Of a DNA stretch of 18,812 nucleotides, positions 1 through 7,120 are shown in pieces. Position numbers and translations under genes: made by a program. This stretch comes from Candidatus Sericytochromatia bacterium (GTDB lineage: Bacteria; Cyanobacteriota; Sericytochromatia; UBA7694), in contig CAJYHH010000615.1 of assembly GCA_913773825.1 (NCBI GenBank), positions 1 through 18,812 of the forward strand, in the 5' to 3' direction. Below the pieces are notes generated by a model, which saw only the letters and a program-made list of their open reading frames with translations, ran no database searches and was not told where the DNA came from. Position 1 is the stretch's first letter. The number at the start of each line of letters is the position of its first letter.

Positions 1-2
1 CA

Positions 3-3000
3 TTAGTATTCAACCCTCGACATATCTAGCGCAAACAGTTCATGTAGCTCATCATTACTCAGTTCAGTCAGCCATTGTTCACCGCTACCCACAATCTGTT
101 CAGCGATACTGCGCTTTTGGGTAAGCAGTTGATCAATGCGCTCTTCGATTGTGCCGCTGCAGACAAAAGCATGAACTTGCACCGTGCGGGTCTGGCCAAT
201 CCGATAAGCTCGGTCTGTGGCTTGATTTTCAACCGCTGGATTCCACCAGCGGTCAAAGTGGAAGACATGGCTGGCGGCAGTGAGATTTAAGCCTGTCCCA
301 CCTGCTTTGAGACTTAAGACAAAGATTTTTTGCTCTGGGTCATTCTGAAAACTCTGAATCAAGCCCGGTCGGGCCGTAGCCGGTGTACCACCATGCAGCA
401 GCAAAACACCTGTGTTAAGCGTTTCGCTGAGATAGCGCTGTAAGAGAGAACCCATCTCGGCATACTGAGTAAAGATCAGGCTCTTTTCATTCACTTCTAG
501 AATTTCTTCAAGCATTTCTTTTAAGCGCATTAATTTACCAGAACGCCCCGATAAGCGCGTGCGCTCACCCAAAAACTGAGCAGGATGATTACAGATCTGT
601 TTTAAACGCGTCAACGAAGCGAGAATCAAGCCGCGTCTGGCCATGCCGTCGCTGCGCTCTAAAGCGGTTTCTAATTCACTGACCATCGCCAGGTAAAGAC
701 TGACCTGTTCACGCGTCAACGTACAGTGAACTTTCATCTCAAGTTTTTCAGGCAGTTCCGCCACAATCGTCTTATCACTTTTGAGTCGGCGCAGCACAAA
801 AGGTGAGACTAAACGCCGTAAACGAGCTGAAGCGTCTTTATCCTGCCAGCGCTGAATCGGCGTCAGGAAAATCTCCTGAAAAGCCTGTCGATTGCCCAAT
901 AAACGAGGATTCAGAAAGTCCATTAAAGACCACAGATCACCCACGTGATTCTCAACTGGTGTACCGGTTAAAGCAACGCGCCAGGCTGAATTTAGCGATC
1001 TGGCCACGCGGGCCTGCTGGGTCTCGGGATTTTTAACGTTCTGGGCTTCATCCAGAACAACCCCTGCCCATTCCAGCTTAAGTAAAAAATCTTTGTCACG
1101 GGCTAAAAGTGAATAACTGGTAATAATCAGATCATGTGAGGCCGCAATCCGGTTAAACGCTTCATCTTTTCGGCGATCACTGCCGTGATGAATATACACT
1201 TTTAGGCCCGGTGTAAAATGTTCAGCTTCCCATAGCCAGTTACTCAGCAGGGATGTTGGACAGACTAATAACATCGGCGGCACCGGTTTGGGATCTTTTT
1301 GCAGAGCATGCTGAGCAGCGCGCTGCTGTTTGACATGCAGCATTAAAGCCAAAGTCTGAATCGTTTTACCCAGACCCATGTCATCCGCTAAACAAGCGCC
1401 CAGACCGTGATGACATAAAAATGCCAGCCAGTTTAAACCACGCAGCTGATAGTCGCGTAGCGTCCCGACAAAGCCTTCTGGTACTGAAATCTCCGGCGGC
1501 GTCCCGCCTTGTAAGCGCCCAAGAAAATCCTGTAACCAGCCATCACTTTCTAAAGACTCTAAATCAAACGGTGCGGCTTCACCTTCGGGGCCTAAAGCCA
1601 GAGCATCTTGCAGGGTCATTTTGCCATCACTACGAGCAAAAAAGCGTCGAGCTGCCTGCAGGGTTTCGGGCTCAACTAATAACCACTGGCCTTGCCACTG
1701 CACCAAATCACTTTTTAGATTGGCAATTTCACGCACATCCTCAATACTTAGCTGGGTATCGCCCAGCATCAGCTTCCAGTCCGCATCGATCAGACTGCTG
1801 AGATTCAGTGCGCCTTCAGACTGAAACGCAGAAGGTGAAAAACGCGCTTTGGCTTTTAAACGCTGTCGGCCTTTGACCCACCAGCTCGGTAAACGCAAAC
1901 CAAAACCGGATTCCTCCAGATTTTCGGCTGCAGCCAAAAAATCTCTGACGCCGTTAATATCAAGTTCAAGCCCTGTAGCATAACGATCATCCGCTAGCGG
2001 TTTCAAACTGCCACAATGTCCAGATGCATCATGTAAAGCGGACTGGACAAACTCTCGTACCAGCGGCCCTTGACGGCGCAAAGGCTCGGGCTGTTGTTCG
2101 GGAGCTGCCCAGACGTATTCTAAAGGCAGATACAGACTGGCATCTTCAAAGGGACGCAAAAGTGGACGCAAATACCAGTTATCTGAAGTCTCACTGGGTT
2201 CTTCAAGCTGAAACACCAGCTGAAACGGTGCTGAAGATCGACGGCGCAAGGCACCAGACCACTGTTCAAGCTGGCGCGCTAATCTTCTGAGTTCTGGTTC
2301 AGGGCCACGTAAATAGCCTGATTCCTGGCGCAAAGCGGCTAACCAGCGCTCTGGCAAAGGCTGCTCAGCCATAGGTAGCGCACCAGGCTCTGGACCAATC
2401 GCCTGCAAACGGACCAAAGCATCGCAGAAGCGGCTAAGCGCGTCCTGGAGCAGCTCTTGAGCATGACGGCGCGGTGCTTCAGGGGCTTCGATCAGGCTTA
2501 AAGCGCGTACAGAACCTGGCAAAGTGCGAGCCAGCATCGCCAGCTGTAAGTGATCTTCAGCTTCTAATAAAGGCTCCCAGACGCTTAACCAGCGCTGGCT
2601 CAAAGGATTAGATTCTTCTTCACGCTCTAGGAGTGCAGGCAATAGACGCTGACGCTGAATAAGAGAGGCAGCCAGGCGCAAGAGCTGCAGCCAGACTAAA
2701 AATTCAGGCCCTAACTCTGCCGACTGGGGGTTTAAGTGAACCAGCCAGCGACAGAGCTCAAGCGGCTCAGGGATCAAAACACTTAATTCTCGTGGCGCTA
2801 GACTCAGGCCTGGCGGCATAGGATTGTCTGAAGCAAAAAAGTGTCCTTCATGACCAGGAGCCCAAATCCAATAGCGTTGTTCACGCAGAGCTTCAGGCGC
2901 ATAAAAACCCGTGGCGCGCAGGCTATTTTCAAGTCGCGCCCGGTCACTTTGAAAGGGAAAGTCAGTTTCATTGCGTGCAAAAGCATCAGACGCTTCTGCC

Positions 3001-3050
3001 CATAAAGCAAAGCGCTGATCACATTCAGCTAGGTGTAAAACAGTTTTCAC
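3..3050 (-). CDS. SNF2-family helicase/ATPase with N-terminal SNF2-associated domain
   Basis: This 1015-residue protein is a superfamily 2 DNA-dependent ATPase of the Swi2/Snf2 type. Visible helicase motifs are Walker A DDMGLGKT at residues 556-563, the DEAQ box at 667-670 (VVLDEAQNVKNP), motif III (LTGTPVENHVGDLWSL), motif V (SLKAGGTGLNLTAA) and motif VI (TDRAYRIGQ) ending near residue 953. The N-terminal half (about 1-500) is the long helical region plus SNF2-associated domain that bacterial and cyanobacterial SNF2 proteins carry. It should act in the cytoplasm on DNA or on protein-DNA complexes, in remodelling, RNAP recycling or repair; the target cannot be read from the sequence. It starts at GTG, and that codon overlaps the TGA of the upstream gene as GTGA, which implies translational coupling. 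The gene is complete, with TAA at positions 3-5. The family call is very secure; the role is not. Confidence 0.95.
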   Translation of the reverse strand: MKTVLHLAECDQRFALWAEASDAFARNETDFPFQSDRARLENSLRATGFYAPEALREQRYWIWAPGHEGHFFASDNPMPPGLSLAPRELSVLIPEPLELCRWLVHLNPQSAELGPEFLVWLQLLRLAASLIQRQRLLPALLEREEESNPLSQRWLSVWEPLLEAEDHLQLAMLARTLPGSVRALSLIEAPEAPRRHAQELLQDALSRFCDALVRLQAIGPEPGALPMAEQPLPERWLAALRQESGYLRGPEPELRRLARQLEQWSGALRRRSSAPFQLVFQLEEPSETSDNWYLRPLLRPFEDASLYLPLEYVWAAPEQQPEPLRRQGPLVREFVQSALHDASGHCGSLKPLADDRYATGLELDINGVRDFLAAAENLEESGFGLRLPSWWVKGRQRLKAKARFSPSAFQSEGALNLSSLIDADWKLMLGDTQLSIEDVREIANLKSDLVQWQGQWLLVEPETLQAARRFFARSDGKMTLQDALALGPEGEAAPFDLESLESDGWLQDFLGRLQGGTPPEISVPEGFVGTLRDYQLRGLNWLAFLCHHGLGACLADDMGLGKTIQTLALMLHVKQQRAAQHALQKDPKPVPPMLLVCPTSLLSNWLWEAEHFTPGLKVYIHHGSDRRKDEAFNRIAASHDLIITSYSLLARDKDFLLKLEWAGVVLDEAQNVKNPETQQARVARSLNSAWRVALTGTPVENHVGDLWSLMDFLNPRLLGNRQAFQEIFLTPIQRWQDKDASARLRRLVSPFVLRRLKSDKTIVAELPEKLEMKVHCTLTREQVSLYLAMVSELETALERSDGMARRGLILASLTRLKQICNHPAQFLGERTRLSGRSGKLMRLKEMLEEILEVNEKSLIFTQYAEMGSLLQRYLSETLNTGVLLLHGGTPATARPGLIQSFQNDPEQKIFVLSLKAGGTGLNLTAASHVFHFDRWWNPAVENQATDRAYRIGQTRTVQVHAFVCSGTIEERIDQLLTQKRSIAEQIVGSGEQWLTELSNDELHELFALDMSRVEY

Positions 3051-3805
3051 TCGAGCTTTTCAATCGCTTCCTGCAAAGATATGCGAAGCTCTGTCAGCAA
3101 AGGTTCATTCAGGCGGTTGGCAGCCGTCAGCACAAATTGATCGTGCAGACTGATCAGATCTTCGCGCACACGTGGAGCTTCATCAGGCTGAGTGGCAAGC
3201 AAAGAAAGTGCAGCCAATAGTCCTCCGCGATAATTCATCGGATGAGTCTCAGCATCCAGGCAGAACCACTGCCAGCCCAAGAGCTGATAAGCTTCAGCTA
3301 AAACCGTGCGTAAAGGAAAAGTATCCCAATAAAAATCAAGCAGTTCTTCATAGACCCAAAGACGCTGAATCACATCACGCGCTGCAGGTAATTCACGCAA
3401 CAGGCGTAATTCAGCTAAAGCGGTCAGATAATAATCCAGATTGCGATAAGCTTCGCCATCAAAACAGGGCTGAACCCGCTCCTGGGCTAAAAGCTTACTA
3501 AACGCTTCAGGCGAAAAATCGTACCAGCCAGCTTTTTCAGGGCCAGCGGTCCACTGCAGCAGCAACAAGCTATAACGCGACCATGGGCTGCCGGGATTTT
3601 CGATTTTTAGTTCACCACAATTTACAAAGCGCTCAAGTTCGACAAGTGGCGCATCGCTGGCTAAAGCCATGAGATGACGAAGCAACTCCAGATAATTCGG
3701 ATAGGGGTTTTCCAGACTACCCTGGCGAATCTCAAGTAGCTGACGCTCTGCAGACGATTCATCCCAGATGGGCAAATCATAGTGAAGACTGGCTTGATAA
3801 GGCAT
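3047..3805 (-). CDS. Unrecognised 252-residue protein, coupled to the SNF2 helicase
   Basis: I do not recognise this family. The protein is soluble-looking, rich in Leu, Glu and aromatic residues, and probably almost all alpha-helical; it has no signal peptide or membrane segment. The last codons overlap the helicase start by 4 bases (GTGA), so the two products are likely made in fixed proportion and may form a complex. Bacterial SNF2 helicases of this architecture often sit beside a SWIM zinc-finger protein. Here there is no CxC..CxH pattern, so this is either a different partner or a derivative that has lost the zinc finger. The ATG at 3805 is preceded by AGGA about 10 bases upstream. The 68-base gap to the preceding gene holds only a weak CCTTC/GAAGG hairpin, so read-through from upstream is possible. 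Confidence 0.85.
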   Translation of the reverse strand: MPYQASLHYDLPIWDESSAERQLLEIRQGSLENPYPNYLELLRHLMALASDAPLVELERFVNCGELKIENPGSPWSRYSLLLLQWTAGPEKAGWYDFSPEAFSKLLAQERVQPCFDGEAYRNLDYYLTALAELRLLRELPAARDVIQRLWVYEELLDFYWDTFPLRTVLAEAYQLLGWQWFCLDAETHPMNYRGGLLAALSLLATQPDEAPRVREDLISLHDQFVLTAANRLNEPLLTELRISLQEAIEKLE

Positions 3806-3873
3806 GTATGTAGGATCCTCAATCCTTCATTGTAACGAAGGTCAGGGATCGACCCCAAGGAGATAGAGACCGG

Positions 3874-4422
3874 CTATTGCAGATAGGGCTTAAGACCCTC
3901 ATCACGCGTACAGGCCCGCGCCAGCTCTAAAACCGCTGACTGATCAGACGCTGAAGTGGCTTCGAGGCAGGCCACCAGCGCTGCAGCCCAGGGCCGATAA
4001 TCCTGATCGCTGCGAATTGAAGCTGTAAATAAGCGCTCCTGGCGCAGATTTTTTAATAAACTGGCCGCACTGGCAAGCCGATCTGAATATTCCCCCAGCC
4101 GCCACTTACCTAAATCCACGGACATCAAAGTGCCGCCCTGATCCCAGGCCACTGGAGCTGAACTTTCTGTCTGCTTTAAACCTGATTGAGGAGTCTTTTG
4201 CTGAATAGAGTCTGAATAAGCGCTCTGATGAGCAAGCGCTCCAGACTGGACTGTCTGATTAACTCGCACTTGATTCAGCATCACAGTTGCCTGGCCCAAA
4301 AACAAACAGGCCGTCAGCACCAAAGCAAGATTTAACCTGAGGTCTTTAAAGCTACGGGCCGCAAATATTAAAATCAGGCTGCCACATACAAGCAGCAGCC
4401 CGGCAATAATCAGTTTAAACAA
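3874..4422 (-). CDS. Small inner-membrane protein of unknown function
   Basis: This 182-residue protein begins with two hydrophobic segments, about residues 3-20 and 29-48, separated by a short basic loop (RSFKDLR). The remaining 130 or so residues are polar and would lie on one side of the membrane. The Ser/Gln-rich stretch at about 57-95 looks disordered, and a C-terminal region from about 105 contains two Cys (CLEA and ACTRD). I do not recognise the family. The most 5' in-frame start is TTG at 4422, because a stop lies three codons upstream. There is no convincing ribosome-binding site, so the start is uncertain. The gene begins 20 bases after the hook-like gene ends and is probably cotranscribed with it, which hints at a membrane partner for that system. 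Confidence 0.75.
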   Translation of the reverse strand: MFKLIIAGLLLVCGSLILIFAARSFKDLRLNLALVLTACLFLGQATVMLNQVRVNQTVQSGALAHQSAYSDSIQQKTPQSGLKQTESSAPVAWDQGGTLMSVDLGKWRLGEYSDRLASAASLLKNLRQERLFTASIRSDQDYRPWAAALVACLEATSASDQSAVLELARACTRDEGLKPYLQ

Positions 4423-4442
4423 AGAGCGTTAACAACTCGCAA

Positions 4443-5447
4443 CTAGACGTTACGAATCGTCTGATTCAGATCATCCCAAGCGTTTAAAAACGCCTTCATC
4501 GCCGCAGCCGTAGACGTAAAGTTACGCTGCAACAGCCCCATAAAGCCGGTGCTGGAAATAACCGAGCTGGTTGACTGTTCCAGAGCCTGGGTTTCAAGTC
4601 CACCCAGATCGAGTTTTGCATCACCTGGCGGGCCAAAAGCCGGAATTCCACCGCTTACAGCTGCATCAGTTGCCACATAAACTTCACCGCCATAACGGCC
4701 CGGCACTAAGCCCTGAAGATTGGGGAAAGAAGCAAGCGCCATCTGATTACCGCGCTTCAGACCCCGCGTGACGTTGACTAAATAACCATCGCGGGTAAAC
4801 TCCACCTGATCACCCACTTCGCCTAAGTTTGAGTTATAGCGGGTGACACCAGCCTGAGTAAAATCTGTGACATAACCTGCCACCTTGAGCTGACCCAAAG
4901 AACTTTGAACATTGGCCAGCGGTTCGCCAAGAGCTGCTGCAATCGCGGCGTCGTCCTGGTTGTCATTGTTCTCTAAAAAGTCTAAAACCTTTTCACCCAG
5001 CTCATCTGTTACAGGATTCACTTTGACGTTGATGCGTTCGAGTTGTCCGGTTTTGGGATCAAAACCCGCCACATATAAGCCGTCTTTGTTAACAAGATTG
5101 CCGTCTGTATCAAAGTGAAAATCACCGCGGCGTGTATAAAAGAGCTCGTTAGCGCGAGGGCCCATCAGCACAAACATGCCGTTGCCGCTAATCGCCATAT
5201 CGGTGGTAAAGCCGGTGCGAACTAAGCCACCCTGACTAAAATCAAGCGTTGTGGCTGACAGCGAAACACCCGGTCCAGCAGCAGTACGGCCCTGACCAAA
5301 ATTAAGGGTATCGTTACCTGTCAGAGTCCCGCGAACTTCCTGAGCGCCGGGAATCTGACTGCGGATTAAATTACCCGCTTCGATATTGATTAATTGCTCT
5401 TGGGATTTAAGGGCCTGTCTAACCCCGTTAATTCCTGATCCTGTCAT
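4443..5447 (-). CDS. Flagellar hook/basal-body (FlgE/F/G) family protein with an inserted winged-helix-like segment
   Basis: The 334-residue protein has the features of the flagellar rod/hook axial family: an N-terminal helix with the IEAGNL equivalent of the usual NxANxxT, the core motif FSQGGLVRTG followed by DMAISGNGMFVL (residues 70-94), and FYTRRGDFHFDTDGNLVNKDG (103-123). The C-terminus (about 284-334) has the LETQALEQSTSS form of the family's L-E-x-S-N-V signature followed by a helix. Such proteins are exported by the flagellar type III apparatus. Unusually, residues 146-197 do not look like a hook domain but like a winged helix (see findings). ATG at 5447 has GGAGG about 9 bases upstream. 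It lies behind its own promoter and a terminator. No other flagellar gene is in the window, so FlgE, FlgF or FlgG cannot be chosen, and a non-flagellar role is possible. Confidence 0.85.
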   Translation of the reverse strand: MTGSGINGVRQALKSQEQLINIEAGNLIRSQIPGAQEVRGTLTGNDTLNFGQGRTAAGPGVSLSATTLDFSQGGLVRTGFTTDMAISGNGMFVLMGPRANELFYTRRGDFHFDTDGNLVNKDGLYVAGFDPKTGQLERINVKVNPVTDELGEKVLDFLENNDNQDDAAIAAALGEPLANVQSSLGQLKVAGYVTDFTQAGVTRYNSNLGEVGDQVEFTRDGYLVNVTRGLKRGNQMALASFPNLQGLVPGRYGGEVYVATDAAVSGGIPAFGPPGDAKLDLGGLETQALEQSTSSVISSTGFMGLLQRNFTSTAAAMKAFLNAWDDLNQTIRNV

Positions 5448-5527
5448 TGCCCTGATCCTCCAGACACTCGTTCGCTTATCTTCTTATATTCCCCTGTTTT
5501 GCCGATCAGACGCAATAAAATGCTAAA

Positions 5528-5555
5528 TTTATATACTTTTAACAGGAATTAACAA
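5528..5555 (-). promoter_or_regulatory. Predicted sigma-70 promoter for the hook-like gene
   Basis: Read on the minus strand, TTGTTA (5550-5555) and TATAAA (5528-5533) are separated by 16 bases, about 80 bases upstream of the ATG at 5447. The -35 hexamer lies inside a set of TGTTA direct repeats, which suggests control by a bound regulator. Predicted from hexamers only. Confidence 0.5.
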
Positions 5556-5564
5556 GTAGTAACA
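5540..5564. repeat. Three TAACA direct repeats at exact 10-base spacing (operator-like)
   Basis: TAACA occurs at 5540-5544, 5550-5554 and 5560-5564 on the plus strand (TGTTA on the minus strand). The period is exactly one helical turn, and the repeats overlap the -35 region of the predicted promoter for the hook-like gene. This is the layout of tandem response-regulator sites; no regulator is identified. Confidence 0.5.
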
Positions 5565-5594
5565 AAAAACTAATAAAGCCCCCAAAATGGGGGC
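5560..5594 (-). terminator. Rho-independent terminator of the small-gene operon
   Basis: On the minus strand GCCCCCA, a TTT loop, and TGGGGGC (5594-5578) form a 7-bp GC-rich stem followed by a T-rich tract (TTTATTAGTTTTTTG). It starts about 50 bases after the stop of the gene ending at 5643 and should separate that operon from the hook-like gene. Confidence 0.85.
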
Positions 5595-5642
5595 CATGGT
5601 GTGTGAAGAATCTTAAAAGCTAAAATCGGGTTCTAGAAGACT

Positions 5643-5957
5643 TTATTTTGAGAAAAGCCAGTCCCAGAAATCCTGTTTCTTTTTTTTCTCTTTGTCTTCT
5701 TTTTTCTTCTTTTTCTCTTTTTTGAGCTGTTGACGGGACTTTTCAAGCTCAGAGTTGGGAAGAATTGTTGTGAGAGCATTGTACTGGTCTTTAGCAGAGA
5801 GCAACATGCCATCTTTGCCATAAGGAGTCTGATGAATCTGCTGCTCAAGGGCAGGAGTGACCTTCAGATTGGTGCCTTCGTTTTTGGCTTGTGCACCCAG
5901 GTTTTTGGCAATCTCTGCCTTCATCCCGCTGGAGTCTGAAATTGGAACCAAGCTCAT
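5643..5957 (-). CDS. Small lysine-rich protein of unknown function
   Basis: This is a 104-residue protein with no recognised family. Residues 1-75 are mixed polar sequence. Residues 76-94 are almost entirely Lys and Glu with very few other residues, and the chain ends in an aromatic motif, QDFWDWLFSK. A strongly basic run followed by a short Trp/Phe-rich amphipathic tail could bind acidic membrane surfaces or nucleic acid, but that is inference. ATG at 5957 has GGAGG 8-12 bases upstream, a strong ribosome-binding site, so the gene is real and probably well translated. It is the last of three closely spaced genes and is followed by the terminator at 5578-5594. Confidence 0.8.
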   Translation of the reverse strand: MSLVPISDSSGMKAEIAKNLGAQAKNEGTNLKVTPALEQQIHQTPYGKDGMLLSAKDQYNALTTILPNSELEKSRQQLKKEKKKKKEDKEKKKKQDFWDWLFSK

Positions 5958-5982
5958 CAGATAACCTCCGTCTGCGCGTCGC

Positions 5983-6357
5983 TTACTTGCTATGTTCCTG
6001 GACAGCGTCCAGTAACTTCACTACGTTATTAGACCAGTAAGGATCCTGCTGAAGATCATTCATTACGTGTTTGACCAGCTGCGGGTTACTTGCAATGTGG
6101 TCAGGGAATTCCTTGCGCAGGATTTCTTTGACCACAACTGGAAAGACAACGTCTTTTTCAGCACTGTCATAACTGTCCTGGGTGAAATTATAGCTGAATT
6201 GACGATCTTTTTCACCCGCTTTACGCAAAATGAAGGAGAGAGTCATGTCTCCCTCCTTCAGATAGTCGGAATATCGTTTCAGGATCTCGGTGATTTGGGG
6301 GACAACAGCATCTTTACCAGCGTCGAGATCAATGATAATCGCGTTATTCTCGCTCAA
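5983..6357 (-). CDS. Small soluble protein of unknown function
   Basis: This 124-residue acidic protein is not recognised. It looks like a compact alpha/beta domain: a hydrophobic strand (AIIIDLDAG), a helix (VVPQITEILKRYSDYL), a strand pair (MTLSFILRK and DRQFSYNF), then a helical C-terminal half (about 75-124). It has no signal peptide or membrane segment. It starts at TTG (6357) with AGGAG placed 7 bases upstream, and that AGGAG directly abuts the TAG of the preceding gene, so the two are translationally linked. The gap to the next gene is only 25 bases. All three small proteins are therefore likely made together; their placement beside a hook-like gene may mean a shared system, but the two units have separate promoters. 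Confidence 0.8.
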   Translation of the reverse strand: MSENNAIIIDLDAGKDAVVPQITEILKRYSDYLKEGDMTLSFILRKAGEKDRQFSYNFTQDSYDSAEKDVVFPVVVKEILRKEFPDHIASNPQLVKHVMNDLQQDPYWSNNVVKLLDAVQEHSK

Positions 6358-6367
6358 GGCTCAGCTC

Positions 6368-6751
6368 CTACTTCGCTTCAGGCAGGCTCTTGAAATCAGA
6401 CATGAACTTCTCGAAGAGGTTCTCAGAGATGCACTTGCAGGTGCTATCCTGGCGTTTTTCTTTTGTCAATTCTTTGCCGGCTTTGAGCAGGGCATCAGAA
6501 TGAGGGGTTTTCTTCAGAGGGCCAGCAGAATCCTGGGGAATGGCAATGGTTCCGCTAGCTGCACCGGCCTGGCCGATGACGCCGCTGAGGGTGACGGTGT
6601 CACCAGCTTTTTCAACCGGGCCTTTGGCTCCGGCACCAGAGGCAGCTGCGGCGGCAGCCTTGCCAGCAGCCGCACCCGCTTTGGCGGCTCCACCGGATTT
6701 ACCGGTCGAGGAAATACTGTTCATTTGGTTAAAGCGGCCGACGTTAGGCAT
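6368..6751 (-). CDS. Small Ala/Gly/Lys-rich protein of unknown function
   Basis: The chosen start is ATG at 6751, because GGAGG lies about 5 bases upstream and the longer reading frame back to 6871 would cross the promoter and regulatory region. This gives 127 residues beginning MPNVGRFNQMNS. Residues 18-45 are low-complexity Ala/Gly/Lys (a run of six Ala is visible), followed by a beta-like stretch (DTVTLSGVIGQAG) and a charged helical tail with two Cys (TCKCI). I do not recognise a family. It is the first gene of a three-gene operon, and its TAG is immediately followed by the ribosome-binding site of the next gene. The low complexity may reflect a disordered N-terminus of an exported or scaffold protein; no cleavable signal is visible. 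Confidence 0.75.
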   Translation of the reverse strand: MPNVGRFNQMNSISSTGKSGGAAKAGAAAGKAAAAAASGAGAKGPVEKAGDTVTLSGVIGQAGAASGTIAIPQDSAGPLKKTPHSDALLKAGKELTKEKRQDSTCKCISENLFEKFMSDFKSLPEAK

Positions 6752-7120
6752 CTTGTCCTCCACACACATTAAAAACATTAACTTTGCTGTTGTCTTGCAT
6801 CTTGCACTGTAAGTTAACTTCCGGTTAATGAAGTTAATCTTTACATAATAACTATAGGCTCGTCCGCGCAAAACTTGCTGAGAAAAATGATCATTTATGC
6901 GTTTATTTTGAAATTAAACGGTCCCTTAACACATTCGAAACATCCTTAACAGAAACTGTGATTTCTGCACAATCAGTCACTTTTGGTTTAGTGAGCCCAT
7001 TTGCTGGGTATATATTAGGAACATAAGTTAGTTAAGTTAATGCTTTAAGTCTTTACAGTCAGCACAGTAAATAAGCTAAAAATAAGCTAAGTCCAGCGCT
7101 AAACCAGAAGGAGGTCGCAG
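6752..7120. promoter_or_regulatory. Divergent intergenic control region with repeated TTAA-type motifs
   Basis: These 369 bases hold no convincing gene and separate divergent genes. On the minus side a TATTAT -10 candidate (6845-6850) would give an untranslated leader of about 85 bases containing GTTAA motifs at 6813, 6824 and 6833 (the first is the palindrome AAGTTAACTT, 6811-6820). On the plus side the direct repeat CCTTAACA at 6924-6931 and 6944-6951 has a period of exactly 20 bases and brackets TTCGAA. A TATATATT -10 candidate lies at 7009-7016, and GTTAGTTAAGTTAA follows at 7027-7039. The density of TTAA motifs suggests regulator sites serving both directions. Confidence 0.5.
7009..7016 (+). 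promoter_or_regulatory. Candidate -10 element for the gene at 7121
   Basis: TATATATT is preceded by TGGG, partly resembling an extended -10. The best -35 match is poor (TTTAGT, 16 bases upstream of TATATA). It would leave a leader of roughly 100 bases. Weak prediction. Confidence 0.35.

Noticed and set aside
1421..1801. A 126-codon open frame on the plus strand inside the helicase gene
   Set aside because: It is antisense to a clear SNF2 gene, has no ribosome-binding site and has no protein-like motif; a shadow frame.
3..3805. The SNF2 helicase pair as an anti-phage defence system (for example DISARM)
   Set aside because: No methyltransferase, PLD or other defence component is nearby, and the protein has the layout of housekeeping bacterial SNF2 proteins.
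6290..6772. A 160-codon plus-strand frame opposite the small-gene operon
   Set aside because: The minus-strand genes have strong ribosome-binding sites and coupled stops/starts; the plus-strand frame is a by-product of the GC-rich Ala/Gly repeats.
6752..6871. N-terminal extension of the Ala/Gly/Lys-rich protein back to 6871
   Set aside because: It would run across the predicted promoter and TTAA motifs, and a strong GGAGG site marks the ATG at 6751.
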